Source: Gammaproteobacteria bacterium (lineage in GTDB: Bacteria > Pseudomonadota > Gammaproteobacteria > Arenicellales > JAJDZL01). From it: DNA of 64,000 nt. The stretch spans positions 1-64,000 of the forward strand of contig JAJEHQ010000029.1 of the NCBI GenBank assembly GCA_022823625.1. Direction: 5' to 3'. A model generated the notes under the pieces. The model ran no database searches. It saw nothing but the letters and a program-made list of their open reading frames with translations, and was not told the DNA's origin. Positions 46,014-56,210 of the stretch are shown here, one piece after another. The position numbers and the translations under genes are program-made. Each line of letters starts with the position of its first letter. Position 1 is the first letter of the stretch.

Positions 46014-47049
46014 TTAGGGAAGGGGAGAGAGTGTCTGGAAGATTCCGATTCCTAAATAGAAGGGCTTTCAAAAGTGTCGCCATTGCCGGATTGAGGCGTT
46101 CAGAGAAGGGCGTTTTGATAACGTATTTCACTTCATAGATTTCAGACTTCTCGCTCGATTCAAGCAGGTAGTCGTCACTGGTGCGTAATTCGTCAACCAG
46201 GTTCAATTCAAGCGCTCGTGTGCCATACCAGTGCTCTCCTGTTGAAATCTTGTCTATGTCCAATTGAGGTCGATTTTCTTGAACGAAGTCCTTAAACAGA
46301 TCATGTACTTCATTCAGTTCTTCTACAAACTTTGCTTTACCCTGTTCGGTGGGTTCAGCAAAGATTCCAACAGTACGTTTGTATTCACCAGCAGTGTACT
46401 GGTGAAAGTCAATGTCGTTCTTTTCGAGCACCTTGTGAAAATTGGGGAACTGCGCAAGCACCCCGACTGAACCAACTACGGCAAAGGGTGCCGCAATTAT
46501 TTTGTCGGCAACGCAAGCCATCATGTAACCCCCACTTGCAGCTACCTTGTCAACAGCAGTGGTCAGAGAAATCCCTTTGTCCTTGATACGCTTGAGTTGT
46601 GATGCCGCTAACCCATAGCCGTGAATAACACCACCTCGACTTTCGACATTGACAACAACTTCATCGCCAGGTTCAGAAACGGTTAGAACCGCCGTAATTT
46701 CTTCGCGTAGTCGATCAATTTCAGACGCCTCCAGATCACCTTTGAATTTGAGAACAAAAATGCGATTTTTGTCTTCATCGGGTTCTACTTTTCCTTTGGC
46801 AATCGCTTTACGTTCCTTTTTCTGTTTCTTGACCTTATCCTTGAATTCTTTCTTGGAGAGATAAGCCGAATTAATGGTATTGGACATTGTCTCGTAGCGT
46901 CTGTTGATATGGTTGATCTCCAGATGCTCTTTTTGGTGTTGACGCTGTCTAGATGCGAGTGATGCGACCAGAATGATTGGGATAACGACCGCAATAATTA
47001 CGATCAGGGTCTTTGCAAAGAACAGTAAGAATTCGATGAGGTATTCCAT
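45991..47049 (-). CDS. sohB: SohB inner-membrane S49 peptidase
   Basis: The 352-residue protein has an N-terminal membrane anchor (about residues 8-30), a basic linker, and a C-terminal S49 peptidase domain. The nucleophile serine is in KVAASGGYMMAC and the candidate base lysine in AGEYKRTVG. SohB-type enzymes degrade membrane and periplasmic proteins. Residues 1-110 match the SohB-specific N-terminal region and separate it from SppA. Confidence 0.93.
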   Translation of the reverse strand: MEYLIEFLLFFAKTLIVIIAVVIPIILVASLASRQRQHQKEHLEINHINRRYETMSNTINSAYLSKKEFKDKVKKQKKERKAIAKGKVEPDEDKNRIFVLKFKGDLEASEIDRLREEITAVLTVSEPGDEVVVNVESRGGVIHGYGLAASQLKRIKDKGISLTTAVDKVAASGGYMMACVADKIIAAPFAVVGSVGVLAQFPNFHKVLEKNDIDFHQYTAGEYKRTVGIFAEPTEQGKAKFVEELNEVHDLFKDFVQENRPQLDIDKISTGEHWYGTRALELNLVDELRTSDDYLLESSEKSEIYEVKYVIKTPFSERLNPAMATLLKALLFRNRNLPDTLSPSLNDHIFPR

Positions 47050-47143
47050 AGTTATTTTTTCAGTGATGGAGATTCAAATCAGACTTTCGGGAAGTATCGT
47101 AGCTAAATCTGGAGACTTTAACTTGAATGACGGCTAGTTGGCA

Positions 47144-47587
47144 TCATTCAGGGTCGTCACAAGGTACATCCGGTACCCACATGTAGCCGTCCGGATCAAT
47201 CAGGTAACACTCGCGAAGTCCATGAGGTTTGTCCGCAGCTTCTGCAAAGACAGTGTATCCATACTTATGCGCTTTTTTTGAAGCTTGGTCGGGATCACAT
47301 CCATGTAATCGAATTTCTGCGCCTATTCCCCGTTTATCTGTCTGTGAAATGAGGTCATACAGTGGATTTTCAAGGTAAGTATGATCTGCATGTAGCATCC
47401 ACTCGGCTCCACAGGCTTGCAGCACTGCGATATCAGGATCAGCGTATACAACTGAGGCGTCAAGCACCCTCGTTTGAAATTCAACTGCTGTTTCTATATT
47501 CTGTACCAGCAAATTGATGGTGAGAGCTTTGAGTGAGCGTCCATAATCTGGTGCTGACATCCAGGCATCGCCTTCACGGAGTTTCAT
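47144..47587 (-). CDS. VOC-family (glyoxalase/bleomycin-resistance-like) protein
   Basis: The 147-residue protein has the paired beta-alpha-beta-beta-beta modules of the VOC superfamily (INLLVQNIETAVEFQTRVLDAS; RECYLIDPDGYMWVPD). The C-terminal Asp-Pro-Asp-Gly is a family hallmark. GAAGGA six bases before the ATG at 47587 supports that start, which overlaps nothing and follows glnS by 21 bases. Substrate unknown. Confidence 0.8.
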   Translation of the reverse strand: MKLREGDAWMSAPDYGRSLKALTINLLVQNIETAVEFQTRVLDASVVYADPDIAVLQACGAEWMLHADHTYLENPLYDLISQTDKRGIGAEIRLHGCDPDQASKKAHKYGYTVFAEAADKPHGLRECYLIDPDGYMWVPDVPCDDPE

Positions 47588-47608
47588 AGTCAATCCTTCA
47601 AATTCCAA

Positions 47609-49267
47609 TTAGTTTCTTTTAGCCCAAGAGTCTCGTAGGGTAACTGTTCGATGGAATACAGGTTTTTCATTGTCACCATTTTGCGAGGCCAGTACAAAAT
47701 ACCCGCTTCTTTCGAACTGGTAGCGCGTTCCTGGAGTTGCCGATTCGATCTGCGGTTCAATCATGGCATTGACAACTTTTAGCGAATCTGGATTAATCAA
47801 TTCAGCAAAATCGGCATCTTTCGTTCCGGCGGGGTTCGGAACAGTAAACAGTCGATCATATAGATTGACTTCTGATTCGATGGCGTTCGCCTGCGAAACC
47901 CAGTGGATCGTGCCGCGCACTTTGCGTCCGTCTGGTGCAAATCCGCCGCGGCTTTCGGGATCATAACGACACCGAAGTTCCATAACATTGCCAGCCTGGT
48001 CCTTGATAACCTCGGTACAGGTGACAAGATAAGCGTATCGCAGTCGAACTTCGGCACCTGGTGCCAGTCTAAAGAACTTTCTCGGTGGATCTTCCAGAAA
48101 ATCACTTCGCTCGACAAAAATACGCTTGGAAAAGAGTACTTTCCTATTTCCGAGTTCAGGACGTTTCGGATGATTCTGAGCGGGTAACCAATCGACTTCA
48201 TCTTCAGGATAGTTTTCGATCGTGACGGGAAGGGGATCTAGCACAGCCATCAATCGAGGTGCTGTATAGTCCAGGTCTTCCCGAATGCAGTTTTCCAGAA
48301 CACTCATCTCTACTTCATTGAAGTTCTTGGTGATACCTACACGCTCGCAAAAATCCAGAATGGAAGCATTTGTATAGCCCCGGTTTCGAAGGCCAGATAA
48401 CGTTGGCATGCGAGGATCATTCCATCCTGCTACCAACTCATCTTCAACGAGCTTAGTCAGCCATCGTTTACTCAAAACGGTGTATTCGAGCGAGAGGCGG
48501 GAAAATTCAGTTTGTTCCGGCCGTGATGGTGCGCTGACGTTTTCGACACACCAGTCATAAAGAGGCCGATGATCCTCAAACTCCATGGTACACAGCGAAT
48601 GGGTCACTCCCTCAATAGCATCTGACAGGCTATGGGCGAAATCGTAAAGTGGATAGATGCACCACTTATCGCCAGCGATGGGATGAGATTCGTGCTTAAT
48701 TCTGTAAAGCACCGGATCTCGCATATTGATATTTCCAGAACTCATGTCGATCTTGGCTCGCAGGACATGAGTGTTTTCCGGAAATTCCCCATCTTTCATA
48801 CGGGTAAAAAGGGCGAGATTTTCCTCTATTGATCGGTCCCGATAGGGGCTGTTCCTCCCAGGTTCCGTCAGAGTGCCGCGATATTCGCGAATTTCATCTG
48901 GGGACAGGCTGTCGACGTAGGCTTTTCCATTTTCGATCAACTCGACTGCAAACTCGTAAAGCTGGTCAAAATAATCGGATGCATGAAGGATATTGCCATC
49001 CTTCGCATACCCTAACCACTGGACGTCATAAATGATTGAATTGACATAGTCAATGTTTTCCTTACTTGGATTGGTATCGTCAAAGCGAAAGTTGCACACA
49101 CCGTTGTAATCATCCGCGATACCAAAGTTAAGGCAGATTGACTTGGCGTGCCCAATGTGCAGGTAACCATTCGGCTCTGGCGGAAAACGTGTAACTACGC
49201 GTCCGTTATGTTTGTTATTGGCAATATCTCTGTCGATGATTTGCCTGATAAAATTAGATGTTTTCAA
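47609..49267 (-). CDS. glnS: Glutaminyl-tRNA synthetase
   Basis: The 552-residue class I synthetase has [17 protein letters not shown] with HIGH, the KMSKS-equivalent VLSKRWL, and the two beta-barrel anticodon domains of GlnRS. It begins [12 protein letters not shown] as in E. coli GlnS. The start is an unusual TTG, because an in-frame TAA lies only two codons upstream. The presence of glnS fits a gammaproteobacterium. Confidence 0.96.
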   Translation of the reverse strand: MKTSNFIRQIIDRDIANNKHNGRVVTRFPPEPNGYLHIGHAKSICLNFGIADDYNGVCNFRFDDTNPSKENIDYVNSIIYDVQWLGYAKDGNILHASDYFDQLYEFAVELIENGKAYVDSLSPDEIREYRGTLTEPGRNSPYRDRSIEENLALFTRMKDGEFPENTHVLRAKIDMSSGNINMRDPVLYRIKHESHPIAGDKWCIYPLYDFAHSLSDAIEGVTHSLCTMEFEDHRPLYDWCVENVSAPSRPEQTEFSRLSLEYTVLSKRWLTKLVEDELVAGWNDPRMPTLSGLRNRGYTNASILDFCERVGITKNFNEVEMSVLENCIREDLDYTAPRLMAVLDPLPVTIENYPEDEVDWLPAQNHPKRPELGNRKVLFSKRIFVERSDFLEDPPRKFFRLAPGAEVRLRYAYLVTCTEVIKDQAGNVMELRCRYDPESRGGFAPDGRKVRGTIHWVSQANAIESEVNLYDRLFTVPNPAGTKDADFAELINPDSLKVVNAMIEPQIESATPGTRYQFERSGYFVLASQNGDNEKPVFHRTVTLRDSWAKRN

Positions 49268-49382
49268 TCTTTACGAATTATCTCTGCGTTGGGAAGAGGT
49301 AATCAGACCTTTTTGACACCGGATATGAAGCCGAAACGATGTTATTGCAGCCATTCCAATTTATGACAAATTAGGCGAATAA

Positions 49383-50318
49383 ATGAAAATAGCTTTTTTG
49401 ATGGATCCGCTGGAAACTGTCAAGGCCTACAAGGACACGACATATTACTTGATGCTGGCTGCAAGGGAGCGTGGCAACGCTGTATTTTATTTTAATCAAT
49501 CTTCGATGCAACTCGGAAACGAAGGACTTTCGGCGATGGTTGAATATCTTGACGTTCACGACTCGATCGATAAACCATTCTCGATCCTAGAGCGTCACAC
49601 AGAGAATATTGGCGACATGAACGTCGTTGTGATCCGTACAGATCCACCGTTTGATCGAAGCTACATGTATTCGACTCTGATGCTGGATCGAGTTATGCCG
49701 AAAACGCTGGTAGTTAACCGTCCTTCAGGTATCCGGAATTGGAATGAAAAGTTGGCAGCGCTTCACTATCCGGAACTTACTCCCGAAACCCTGGTGTCTC
49801 GCGATGTCGATTCAATTTTGAAGTTTCTTTCCAGGCACGAACACATTACACTTAAACCGGTTGACGGCCATGGTGGGAAAGGTATTATCTTTCTCCGAAC
49901 TGACAGTAAAGATCTAGCAGAAAGAATTGAACAGATAACAAGAAAAGGTAGCCATTGGATCATTGCACAGGAATACTTGTCAGATGCAAAGAGAGGCGAT
50001 AAGCGAATCTTGCTGGTTAATGGTGAGCCAATTGGTGCAGTACTCAGGGTACATGCTGAGGGACAGGAATTGAACAATCTGGATCAGGGTGGGGAGGCGG
50101 TTCCAGATGAGCTGGACGATCGAGATTATGAAATTTGCGAAGCGATCAAACCCGGACTTATTGAGCAGGGGATATTCTTTTGCGGAATTGATGTGATTGG
50201 TGGCAAACTGATCGAAGTAAATGTAACCAGTCCAACTTGCCTGCAGGAACTATGCCAATTTTCTGGTGTTGCACATCACCACAATATCATTGAACAACTA
50301 GAAGAGCTTTCAAATTAG
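49383..50318 (+). CDS. gshB: Glutathione synthetase
   Basis: The 311-residue ATP-grasp enzyme begins KIAFLMDPLETVKAYKDTTYYLMLAA, the GshB glutathione-binding start. It has the ATP-site segment LKPVDGHGGKGI and the C-terminal NVTSPTCLQEL. It adds glycine to gamma-glutamylcysteine. No gshA is in the window. Confidence 0.96.
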   Translation: MKIAFLMDPLETVKAYKDTTYYLMLAARERGNAVFYFNQSSMQLGNEGLSAMVEYLDVHDSIDKPFSILERHTENIGDMNVVVIRTDPPFDRSYMYSTLMLDRVMPKTLVVNRPSGIRNWNEKLAALHYPELTPETLVSRDVDSILKFLSRHEHITLKPVDGHGGKGIIFLRTDSKDLAERIEQITRKGSHWIIAQEYLSDAKRGDKRILLVNGEPIGAVLRVHAEGQELNNLDQGGEAVPDELDDRDYEICEAIKPGLIEQGIFFCGIDVIGGKLIEVNVTSPTCLQELCQFSGVAHHHNIIEQLEELSN

Positions 50319-50464
50319 CACATCGAACTAGTGAAGATTCACTGTTTTTCAGTCTTATTGATAGTCGCGAAATCAGACACATCAAGTTCCTTGACTTAAA
50401 TTTGCAAATTCATGCAACACCAAATGACTCAACTTAACTCCGAATTCATTTCCGTCTCTGTAGC

Positions 50465-51874
50465 ATGTCAGTTGTAACTCGATTTGCACCAAGCCCTACA
50501 GGTAAGCTTCATATAGGCTCGGTGCGCACTGCACTATTTTCCTGGTTGTATGCGCGTAGGCATCGGGGGGAATTTCTGTTACGAATTGAAGACACGGACC
50601 GCCAGCGATCAACTGAGGAAGCAACACAATTGATCTTTGATTCAATGAGCTGGCTTGGGTTGGAATACAACCGTAAGCCAGTTTTTCAGTCGCAGCGACT
50701 GGAAAGTTATCGCGCGAAAGCGTCTGAATTGGTCGAAGCGGGTAAAGCCTATTACTGTACCTGTACCAAAGAGAGACTGGACGCAATAAGAGCAGATGCA
50801 ATTGCCAAAAATTTGAAGCCGAGATATGACAATAAGTGTCGTAATTTAGGCTTGAAGCCGACTACAGGTACACTTTACACGATACGTTTTCGAAATCCAA
50901 TGGATGGCACCGTTGTGGTAGACGATATGGTTCAAGGTCGGGTTGACTATCAGAACGCCGAGTTGGATGATCTGATCATCATTCGAACTGACGGTACACC
51001 AACTTATAACTTTGCCGTCGTCGTCGATGAAATTGACATGGGATGTACACATGTCATTCGCGGTGATGACCATCTGAACAATACGCCGCGTCAAATTAAT
51101 CTATTTCACGCGTTCGGTAAACCTGTGCCAGTTTTTGGGCATGTCCCAATGATCTTGTCCCCCGAAGGACGGAAGCTATCGAAGAGAGAGAACGAAGCGA
51201 GTGTCCTGGAATGGCGTTCGGAAGGCTACTTACCTGAAGCGGTACTCAATTATCTTGTGCGTCTTGGGTGGTCGCATGGGGATCAGGAACTATTTTCCGT
51301 CAAAGAGATGATAGAAAACTTTGATGTCAAGAAAATTCATCGGTCACCAGCATCTCTGGACCACAAAAAGTTCCAGTGGATTAATCATCAGCACATGATG
51401 AAACTGTCTCCAGCCAAAGCAATCAAATTGGCAGTACCTTTTTTCAAGGAGAGAGGTATCGAAGTAGATGATTCGGAACGAAGTCAACAAATATTTGAAG
51501 CTCAGCAATCACGCTCTCATACATTGCTTGAGTTTGTGGAGAAGAGCGTCTATTTCTTTAGTGATGTCAAAGAATACGATGAAAAAGCAGCGGCAAAGCA
51601 CTTGACCTCGAAGTCAAAACCACTTCTGGCAGAGTTACGACAGTCACTAGCAAGTCTTCCTGATTGGAACAGTTCAGCGATTCACGCAAAAATTTCTGAA
51701 ATTGTGCAAGAGCGAGAAATTGGGTTTGGCGCCATTGCACAGCCGGTCCGCATTGCTCTGACTGGCAGTACGGTTTCACCTGGAATTGATGTTACAATCG
51801 AATTAGTTGGTCGGGAAATAGTATTGCAGCGAATGGATTTTGCAATTGAGTGGATTGACAAGCGATCCGGCTGA
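50465..51874 (+). CDS. gltX: Glutamyl-tRNA synthetase
   Basis: The 469-residue synthetase has FAPSPTGKLHIGSVRTALF with the HIGS site, a zinc-type CTC cysteine pair near residue 98, and the KLSKR loop followed by an all-helical anticodon domain. It charges tRNA(Glu). It is followed after 76 bases by tRNA-Ala. GltX is also the known target of E. coli HipA, a homologue of which lies at 10.4 kb. Confidence 0.96.
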   Translation: MSVVTRFAPSPTGKLHIGSVRTALFSWLYARRHRGEFLLRIEDTDRQRSTEEATQLIFDSMSWLGLEYNRKPVFQSQRLESYRAKASELVEAGKAYYCTCTKERLDAIRADAIAKNLKPRYDNKCRNLGLKPTTGTLYTIRFRNPMDGTVVVDDMVQGRVDYQNAELDDLIIIRTDGTPTYNFAVVVDEIDMGCTHVIRGDDHLNNTPRQINLFHAFGKPVPVFGHVPMILSPEGRKLSKRENEASVLEWRSEGYLPEAVLNYLVRLGWSHGDQELFSVKEMIENFDVKKIHRSPASLDHKKFQWINHQHMMKLSPAKAIKLAVPFFKERGIEVDDSERSQQIFEAQQSRSHTLLEFVEKSVYFFSDVKEYDEKAAAKHLTSKSKPLLAELRQSLASLPDWNSSAIHAKISEIVQEREIGFGAIAQPVRIALTGSTVSPGIDVTIELVGREIVLQRMDFAIEWIDKRSG

Positions 51875-51950
51875 GGAATCAGTTTATCCAGCGTATCCAA
51901 AAGAAACTGCAGCGACAATCAATATAATGTTGCGTTTCGATATAGCGAGC

Positions 51951-52026
<76 letters not shown>

Positions 52027-52035
52027 TTGAAACTG

Positions 52036-52072
52036 ATTCGCACCTTTATCCCCCTTAGGTGCGAATTTATCT
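52036..52072 (+). terminator. Terminator of tRNA-Ala
   Basis: A perfect 10-base stem ATTCGCACCT / AGGTGCGAAT with an 11-base loop is followed by TTATCTT, ten bases after the tRNA. Confidence 0.9.
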
Positions 52073-52329
52073 TCCAAAATGGAGAGCTTTTAAAAGGTTG
52101 TGTGTGCTATGTAATAGGGCCTTTCGCGTTCCAGTAGAACTGGCTTGAGTTTTACAGGCCCAAATACATTGCACAGTGCTAGAGCCTATTGTTCAATTTT
52201 CCATTTAAGAAGTCTGTGAGTAGCACCGTATTGAGAATGCTTACAGAATGGAACCGGCGCAAACACATCTTACCAGCGGTTTTTTCCGGGGCCGCAGCGA
52301 AGACAGAGAAACGCTCCTCTTCAACCGCC

Positions 52330-52845
52330 ATGCAAATCGCTGGCACTGTGCCGGCTGGACCCACAGGCTTGGGTGGTTGATCCAGATTGACAATAGCGCG
52401 TGACCGTGGATACCGACTTCTTGATCAATGAGTTCAAAGTCACCTACCTGGTCAGTAAATTGTGCTTCTTGTGCAACTATTCCAGAGCCACTACCATCTG
52501 CGCAAAAGCGCGTTTCGCAACACCTCAGCCAACAAGCGCCGTTCGGGATCCAATTGATCTAGGTTAATGGCGACAGCGGTTTCATGGCCGAGTTCGAATC
52601 GTTCCGTCAGGAACTGAACATCCCGCACTATGTGCTACCGCCCCAATTGCCCAAATTGAACGGCTACGTGGAGCGTATCACTGGTACTAATTGCTACGAG
52701 GTTTGTCAGCTTTACTATGGCGACCTGAATGTCGGTTCGCTCAATCTGGAGCTTGAACGATATTAACATAAATACAATCATTACCGCCCACACTACGGCG
52801 CTTGAAAAGTTCAGCCCCATGGAAACCTATAATTTACAGTCCAAT
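52330..52845 (+). pseudogene. Decayed IS481-like transposase
   Basis: From about 52563 one frame reads a recognisable integrase core: NGDSGFMAEFESF, HYVLPPQLPKLNGYVERI, then a degraded C-terminus, as in IS481 DDE transposases (the Asp and Glu of the triad are visible). Stops and frameshifts break it on both sides. Upstream bases 52330-52560 hold only hints of the N-terminal part in other frames. No inverted repeats were identified. It marks the left side of the island. Confidence 0.7.
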
Positions 52846-52892
52846 CAATACGCACTCGTTACCTGACTGTCTCACTCACACTGAACTAGTAC

Positions 52893-53717
52893 ATGCCCAC
52901 TAAACATAAAGATATTTCTGATATTGTGGCAGAGAACGAAATCAAGCATTTGGAGAATGCGATCGAAAGTTGGGTGAGGCAGCATGATCTCTGGGATGAT
53001 TGTGGTTTCCATAAATATCTTGATTTCTTTGATGCTGAACCTTGGAAAGATAAACCAGTGGTGACCATATTCACGTCTTCTGGTGATTTTAATTACTTGT
53101 TTGATGGTACGGAGTATACCGATCACTTGTACGAAGACTTCACATCACTTATTGATCAAAATGGATATTGGTTTGAACGTGATTCTGGTCGAGTGTACAT
53201 TGTTGCTGAAGACTCAACAAAAAACGAAATGTACAAAAATTATTTTCATTGGCAATGGGTGTGCAGTTTATTAAGAGAAGACTTTAATGACATACATCAT
53301 GAAGTGTTCGATTACTTTTCCAATAAACCTGAACGATTTCATTCATTAAATAGTAGAGAGTTCGAAATACTCGTCTATGAAGCACTGAGGAATCAAGGAT
53401 TCAACGTAGAGCTTGGGCCACGCAGTGGCGACGGTGGCATTGATATAAGAATGCTTCAGAGAGATCCTATAGGAGACATTATGACAGTAGTTTAAATAAA
53501 ACGTTGTCGTCATGACCGTAAAATCGGGTTAGAGGCAATTCAAGCGTTGCACGGTGCAAAAGTAGCCGAGGGTTTACACGAAAGTGTTTTTGTTACAAGT
53601 TCAGATTATCTGCCAAGTGCAAAAAGGTTTGCTGCTCGACAGAACGTATCAATGCAGTTGTACACATCAAATGAAGTAGTTGAGTGGTGCCAGCGAGCAC
53701 GGCAAGGAATTATTTAA
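52893..53717 (+). pseudogene. Mrr-like restriction endonuclease interrupted by one in-frame stop
   Basis: The frame from 52893 runs 200 codons to a TAA at 53493-53495, then continues open in the same frame for 73 codons to 53717. The joined product has an unknown N-terminal region and a C-terminal PD-(D/E)xK domain (SLNSREFEILVYEALRNQGF, GPRSGDGGIDI, then VV-stop-IKR). In relatives the stop position is glutamine in the QxK catalytic motif. A single CAA to TAA change therefore explains the break. Everything else, including the tail, looks intact, so inactivation is recent or the stop is read through. Confidence 0.85.
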
Positions 53718-53729
53718 AATAAAGCAACG

Positions 53730-54098
53730 TTGGTATCGCTCGACCACATTAAAAATAGATTGCAGGATGCTACCCTCAATCCGCAAGAATATATCCTTCA
53801 TGCACACACAGGGGTAACTATGGTAATGAATTCGTTTGCGCTAATTCTGAAAGAAGCTAAACATGCTGCGCTGCTAATGGAACTTCCTACGCGTATTGTA
53901 ACTGACGATGGATACCGACACAGAGGAACAGAATTGCCCGTCGTTGATTTATCAGCGTTGAATAATCATACGTCAAAAACCATATTTAGAGCCAAGAAAA
54001 AATGGTGGGAAGGAGAAAAACAGCCCTCATTTTGGACTGGAGAAAGTTTCTATAGAAAATGGGGTGGAGAGCCTCAATACTTCGATTACTGCGATTAG
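53730..54098 (+). CDS. Hypothetical protein after the Mrr-like gene
   Basis: This 122-residue frame starts at a TTG 13 bases after the Mrr-like stop, with no clear ribosome-binding site; an internal ATG at 53820 is an alternative. Composition is protein-like, with an aromatic C-terminal segment (KKKWWEGEKQPSFW). No family is recognised. It may be a partner of the endonuclease or a truncated remnant. Confidence 0.45.
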   Translation: MVSLDHIKNRLQDATLNPQEYILHAHTGVTMVMNSFALILKEAKHAALLMELPTRIVTDDGYRHRGTELPVVDLSALNNHTSKTIFRAKKKWWEGEKQPSFWTGESFYRKWGGEPQYFDYCD

Positions 54099-54427
54099 TT
54101 TGTTGTTCTCGAATAAGCCCCTAAAATGGTAAACTGTCGCGATTTGAATCTACTCCGATTTGGTAGAAGATTCCGAATTACACTTCACTCAAATTCTTGC
54201 AATATTGCTCTATACCTCAGGACAATCAGGATATCGAATGAATAGGGTAACTTAAGCAATGGAAAATTTTTACGAGATGTTTGTCAAATGAGTGCAGCGT
54301 CTGAATTAGATTAGTTGTGATATTCGTTGGAACGGGAATATCGCCTAGTGTAAACACCACCATAAGTTCGAACAAATTCTGTGCAGAGAACTTACAGTAA
54401 ATTACCTGAACATATTGTTTGAGAGAT
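54099..54427. other. Gene-free AT-rich stretch
   Basis: About 330 bases between convergent units. A minus-strand frame overlaps the end of the JAB-E1 gene but lacks a credible start. No terminator is obvious. Confidence 0.45.
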
Positions 54428-55807
54428 TCATTGTTCCGAATGTACAATAGTTGGCAACTCGAGTGCATCTCCCATACCCAGTCTTTCTCCACATTCGAAA
54501 CAGTTAGAATTACGCCTAGGCATTACACTTTGCGAGACGTTTCTTAGAAAATGATGATGTTGATAGATCAATTCTCTATTCCCGGAACGCAGGTCAAGAT
54601 AATCGAATAAAAAGTCATTTACCGCATTTGCAGCTGCAACTGCATTCAATGTAATCACGCTAGGATTCGGTTCTTCGACACCATATGCTTGGTTCTTTCT
54701 TTCTTCGTCGGTTTTCAACTCTATTGCTAGTTGCGTGGTATCAATTAATCCATTGCACCAAAGACATCCTTTTCCAGGTCTTAACTGGCGTACTGCACAC
54801 ATTGCGTCTTCTATACTGCCGGATGAACTAGGTCTGATTTTGGCACCCATCTGAACTGATGGAATTAGATACTGGTGAGTCAACGCATTAACTAGCAGTC
54901 GAGCGCGCATTGAATCGGCGGCTAGAAAAATAAAATCACAATTACGCAATTTCATTGCGGTTGAATTCTCAGCAACATCGCAGGAAATTGCATCAATTTT
55001 TATTTGATTGGAGATTTCTCGCGCATGCCGGACAGCAATTTGAGTTTTAAGTTGCCCCGTTTCGATGTCAGTGCCTGTCGCACCGACAACGCGTGAGAGA
55101 TTTGTCTTTTCGATTCTATCTGGATCAACTAGTACTAAATGTCCGACACCCAAACGTGCCAAATACTCGACCACTAACGATCCTATTCCTCCTAATCCTA
55201 CTACGGCAATCTTGCTCTTTTCTAAAATTGTTTGACCACGTCTGCCGAACATGCGAACCTGCCTGTCATGTGTTTCCTGCACTTCGGAATTCATTCTTGG
55301 TTTGGAATAAGACCGTTTGATCGTTTGACCTATCACACGATACGCCCCAAGTGTTCGACGGCTCCCATCAGGAAGCCAAACGTCAGCAGCAACAGCACGA
55401 CGACTAAAAACCAGTGCACCAACAGGCACTCCATTACCGATATCCAGTAGCGCTGGGTAACCTCTTTCATGGGATTCAATATCAATGTTGCTAAAGCTAA
55501 CCTGTTTATCAGAGTTATGATTGTGAACTGCTAGATATGCGAGTCGTTCATTGCGACAATGAATTATTTGACGGTGAATGAATGACGGAGTCAAGGCGCG
55601 ATAACCGAATTTTCCAGGAACGTAGTCTGTTCCATACTTTGCAAGTTCAACATGTTGAATCACGAGACGTAGTGAATTACTGCTGGCAACAATACCTGCA
55701 TGCAATACCGCTCCATATTCGTCATGATCTCCGGGAAATAGGTGTGCCCTGAGTAAGTTATGATCGTCAGAAGTTATTAGGACATCGCAGGTATTTCCCA
55801 TGTTCAT
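54428..55807 (-). CDS. JAB metallopeptidase - ThiF/E1-like adenylyltransferase fusion
   Basis: The 459-residue protein joins two domains. Residues 1-160 form a JAB/MPN+ peptidase with Glu30, the His95-x-His97 pair, Ser106 and Asp109 (HxHx8SxxD), the metal site of deubiquitinase-like enzymes. Residues 175-445 are a ThiF/E1 domain: GLGGIG (204-209), VLVDPDRIEKTNLSR, Lys254, AADS near 297, and two CxxC pairs (348/351 and 436/439) that should bind zinc. One polypeptide could therefore both activate and remove the ubiquitin-like protein encoded upstream. It overlaps the E2-like gene by ATGA. Confidence 0.88.
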   Translation of the reverse strand: MNMGNTCDVLITSDDHNLLRAHLFPGDHDEYGAVLHAGIVASSNSLRLVIQHVELAKYGTDYVPGKFGYRALTPSFIHRQIIHCRNERLAYLAVHNHNSDKQVSFSNIDIESHERGYPALLDIGNGVPVGALVFSRRAVAADVWLPDGSRRTLGAYRVIGQTIKRSYSKPRMNSEVQETHDRQVRMFGRRGQTILEKSKIAVVGLGGIGSLVVEYLARLGVGHLVLVDPDRIEKTNLSRVVGATGTDIETGQLKTQIAVRHAREISNQIKIDAISCDVAENSTAMKLRNCDFIFLAADSMRARLLVNALTHQYLIPSVQMGAKIRPSSSGSIEDAMCAVRQLRPGKGCLWCNGLIDTTQLAIELKTDEERKNQAYGVEEPNPSVITLNAVAAANAVNDFLFDYLDLRSGNRELIYQHHHFLRNVSQSVMPRRNSNCFECGERLGMGDALELPTIVHSEQ

Positions 55808-56190
55808 TGATAGTGTTCCACGAAGTCAATTACTTTTAAGAATTTTGATACAGCAGTTTGTGGCGAATTCTGAACTTGATTGTTTCGTCGAGAAATTTGA
55901 ATTGCTGGACGCCCCAAAAATTCATGCCCAATGGTAATTGGAGCAGCAAATCCTTTTCCGTTAGCACGGCAAACACTAGCATCAATAAACATCGGATAAA
56001 TATCCGAATAAGGGTAAAGTGCGGTAATGTGTCCACCAATCCAAGTAATCTGCGGCACATACAGACTACCAATTCGAACACTTTCGACGAAGACATAGGC
56101 ACCGCCACCGCCGTCTTCGGTAACTTGTACCGAAGACGGCGAGAAAGCTGACTTCAACTCTTCAATTGCCTTAACGATCGCTTGCTTCAA
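55804..56190 (-). CDS. E2/UBC-like conjugating protein
   Basis: The 128-residue protein has an E2-type core: beta strands to ITWIGGHITALYPYSDIYPMFID, a single cysteine (Cys74) in ASVCRANGKGF that could carry the thioester, and IGHEFLGRPAIQISRRNN plus a C-terminal helix. This matches bacterial E2/UBC-fold proteins found beside ThiF genes. The start is TTG (no upstream alternative before a stop), 21 bases after the Ubl gene. Assignment of Cys74 as catalytic is inference. Confidence 0.75.
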   Translation of the reverse strand: MKQAIVKAIEELKSAFSPSSVQVTEDGGGGAYVFVESVRIGSLYVPQITWIGGHITALYPYSDIYPMFIDASVCRANGKGFAAPITIGHEFLGRPAIQISRRNNQVQNSPQTAVSKFLKVIDFVEHYQ

Positions 56191-56210
56191 ATTACTGCTT
56201 AGTTAGTCGA

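Noticed and set aside
54226..54492. An 88-codon minus-strand frame overlapping the end of the JAB-E1 gene
   Set aside because: It overlaps the CxxC tail of a well-supported gene, has no credible ribosome-binding site, and its sequence is not protein-like.
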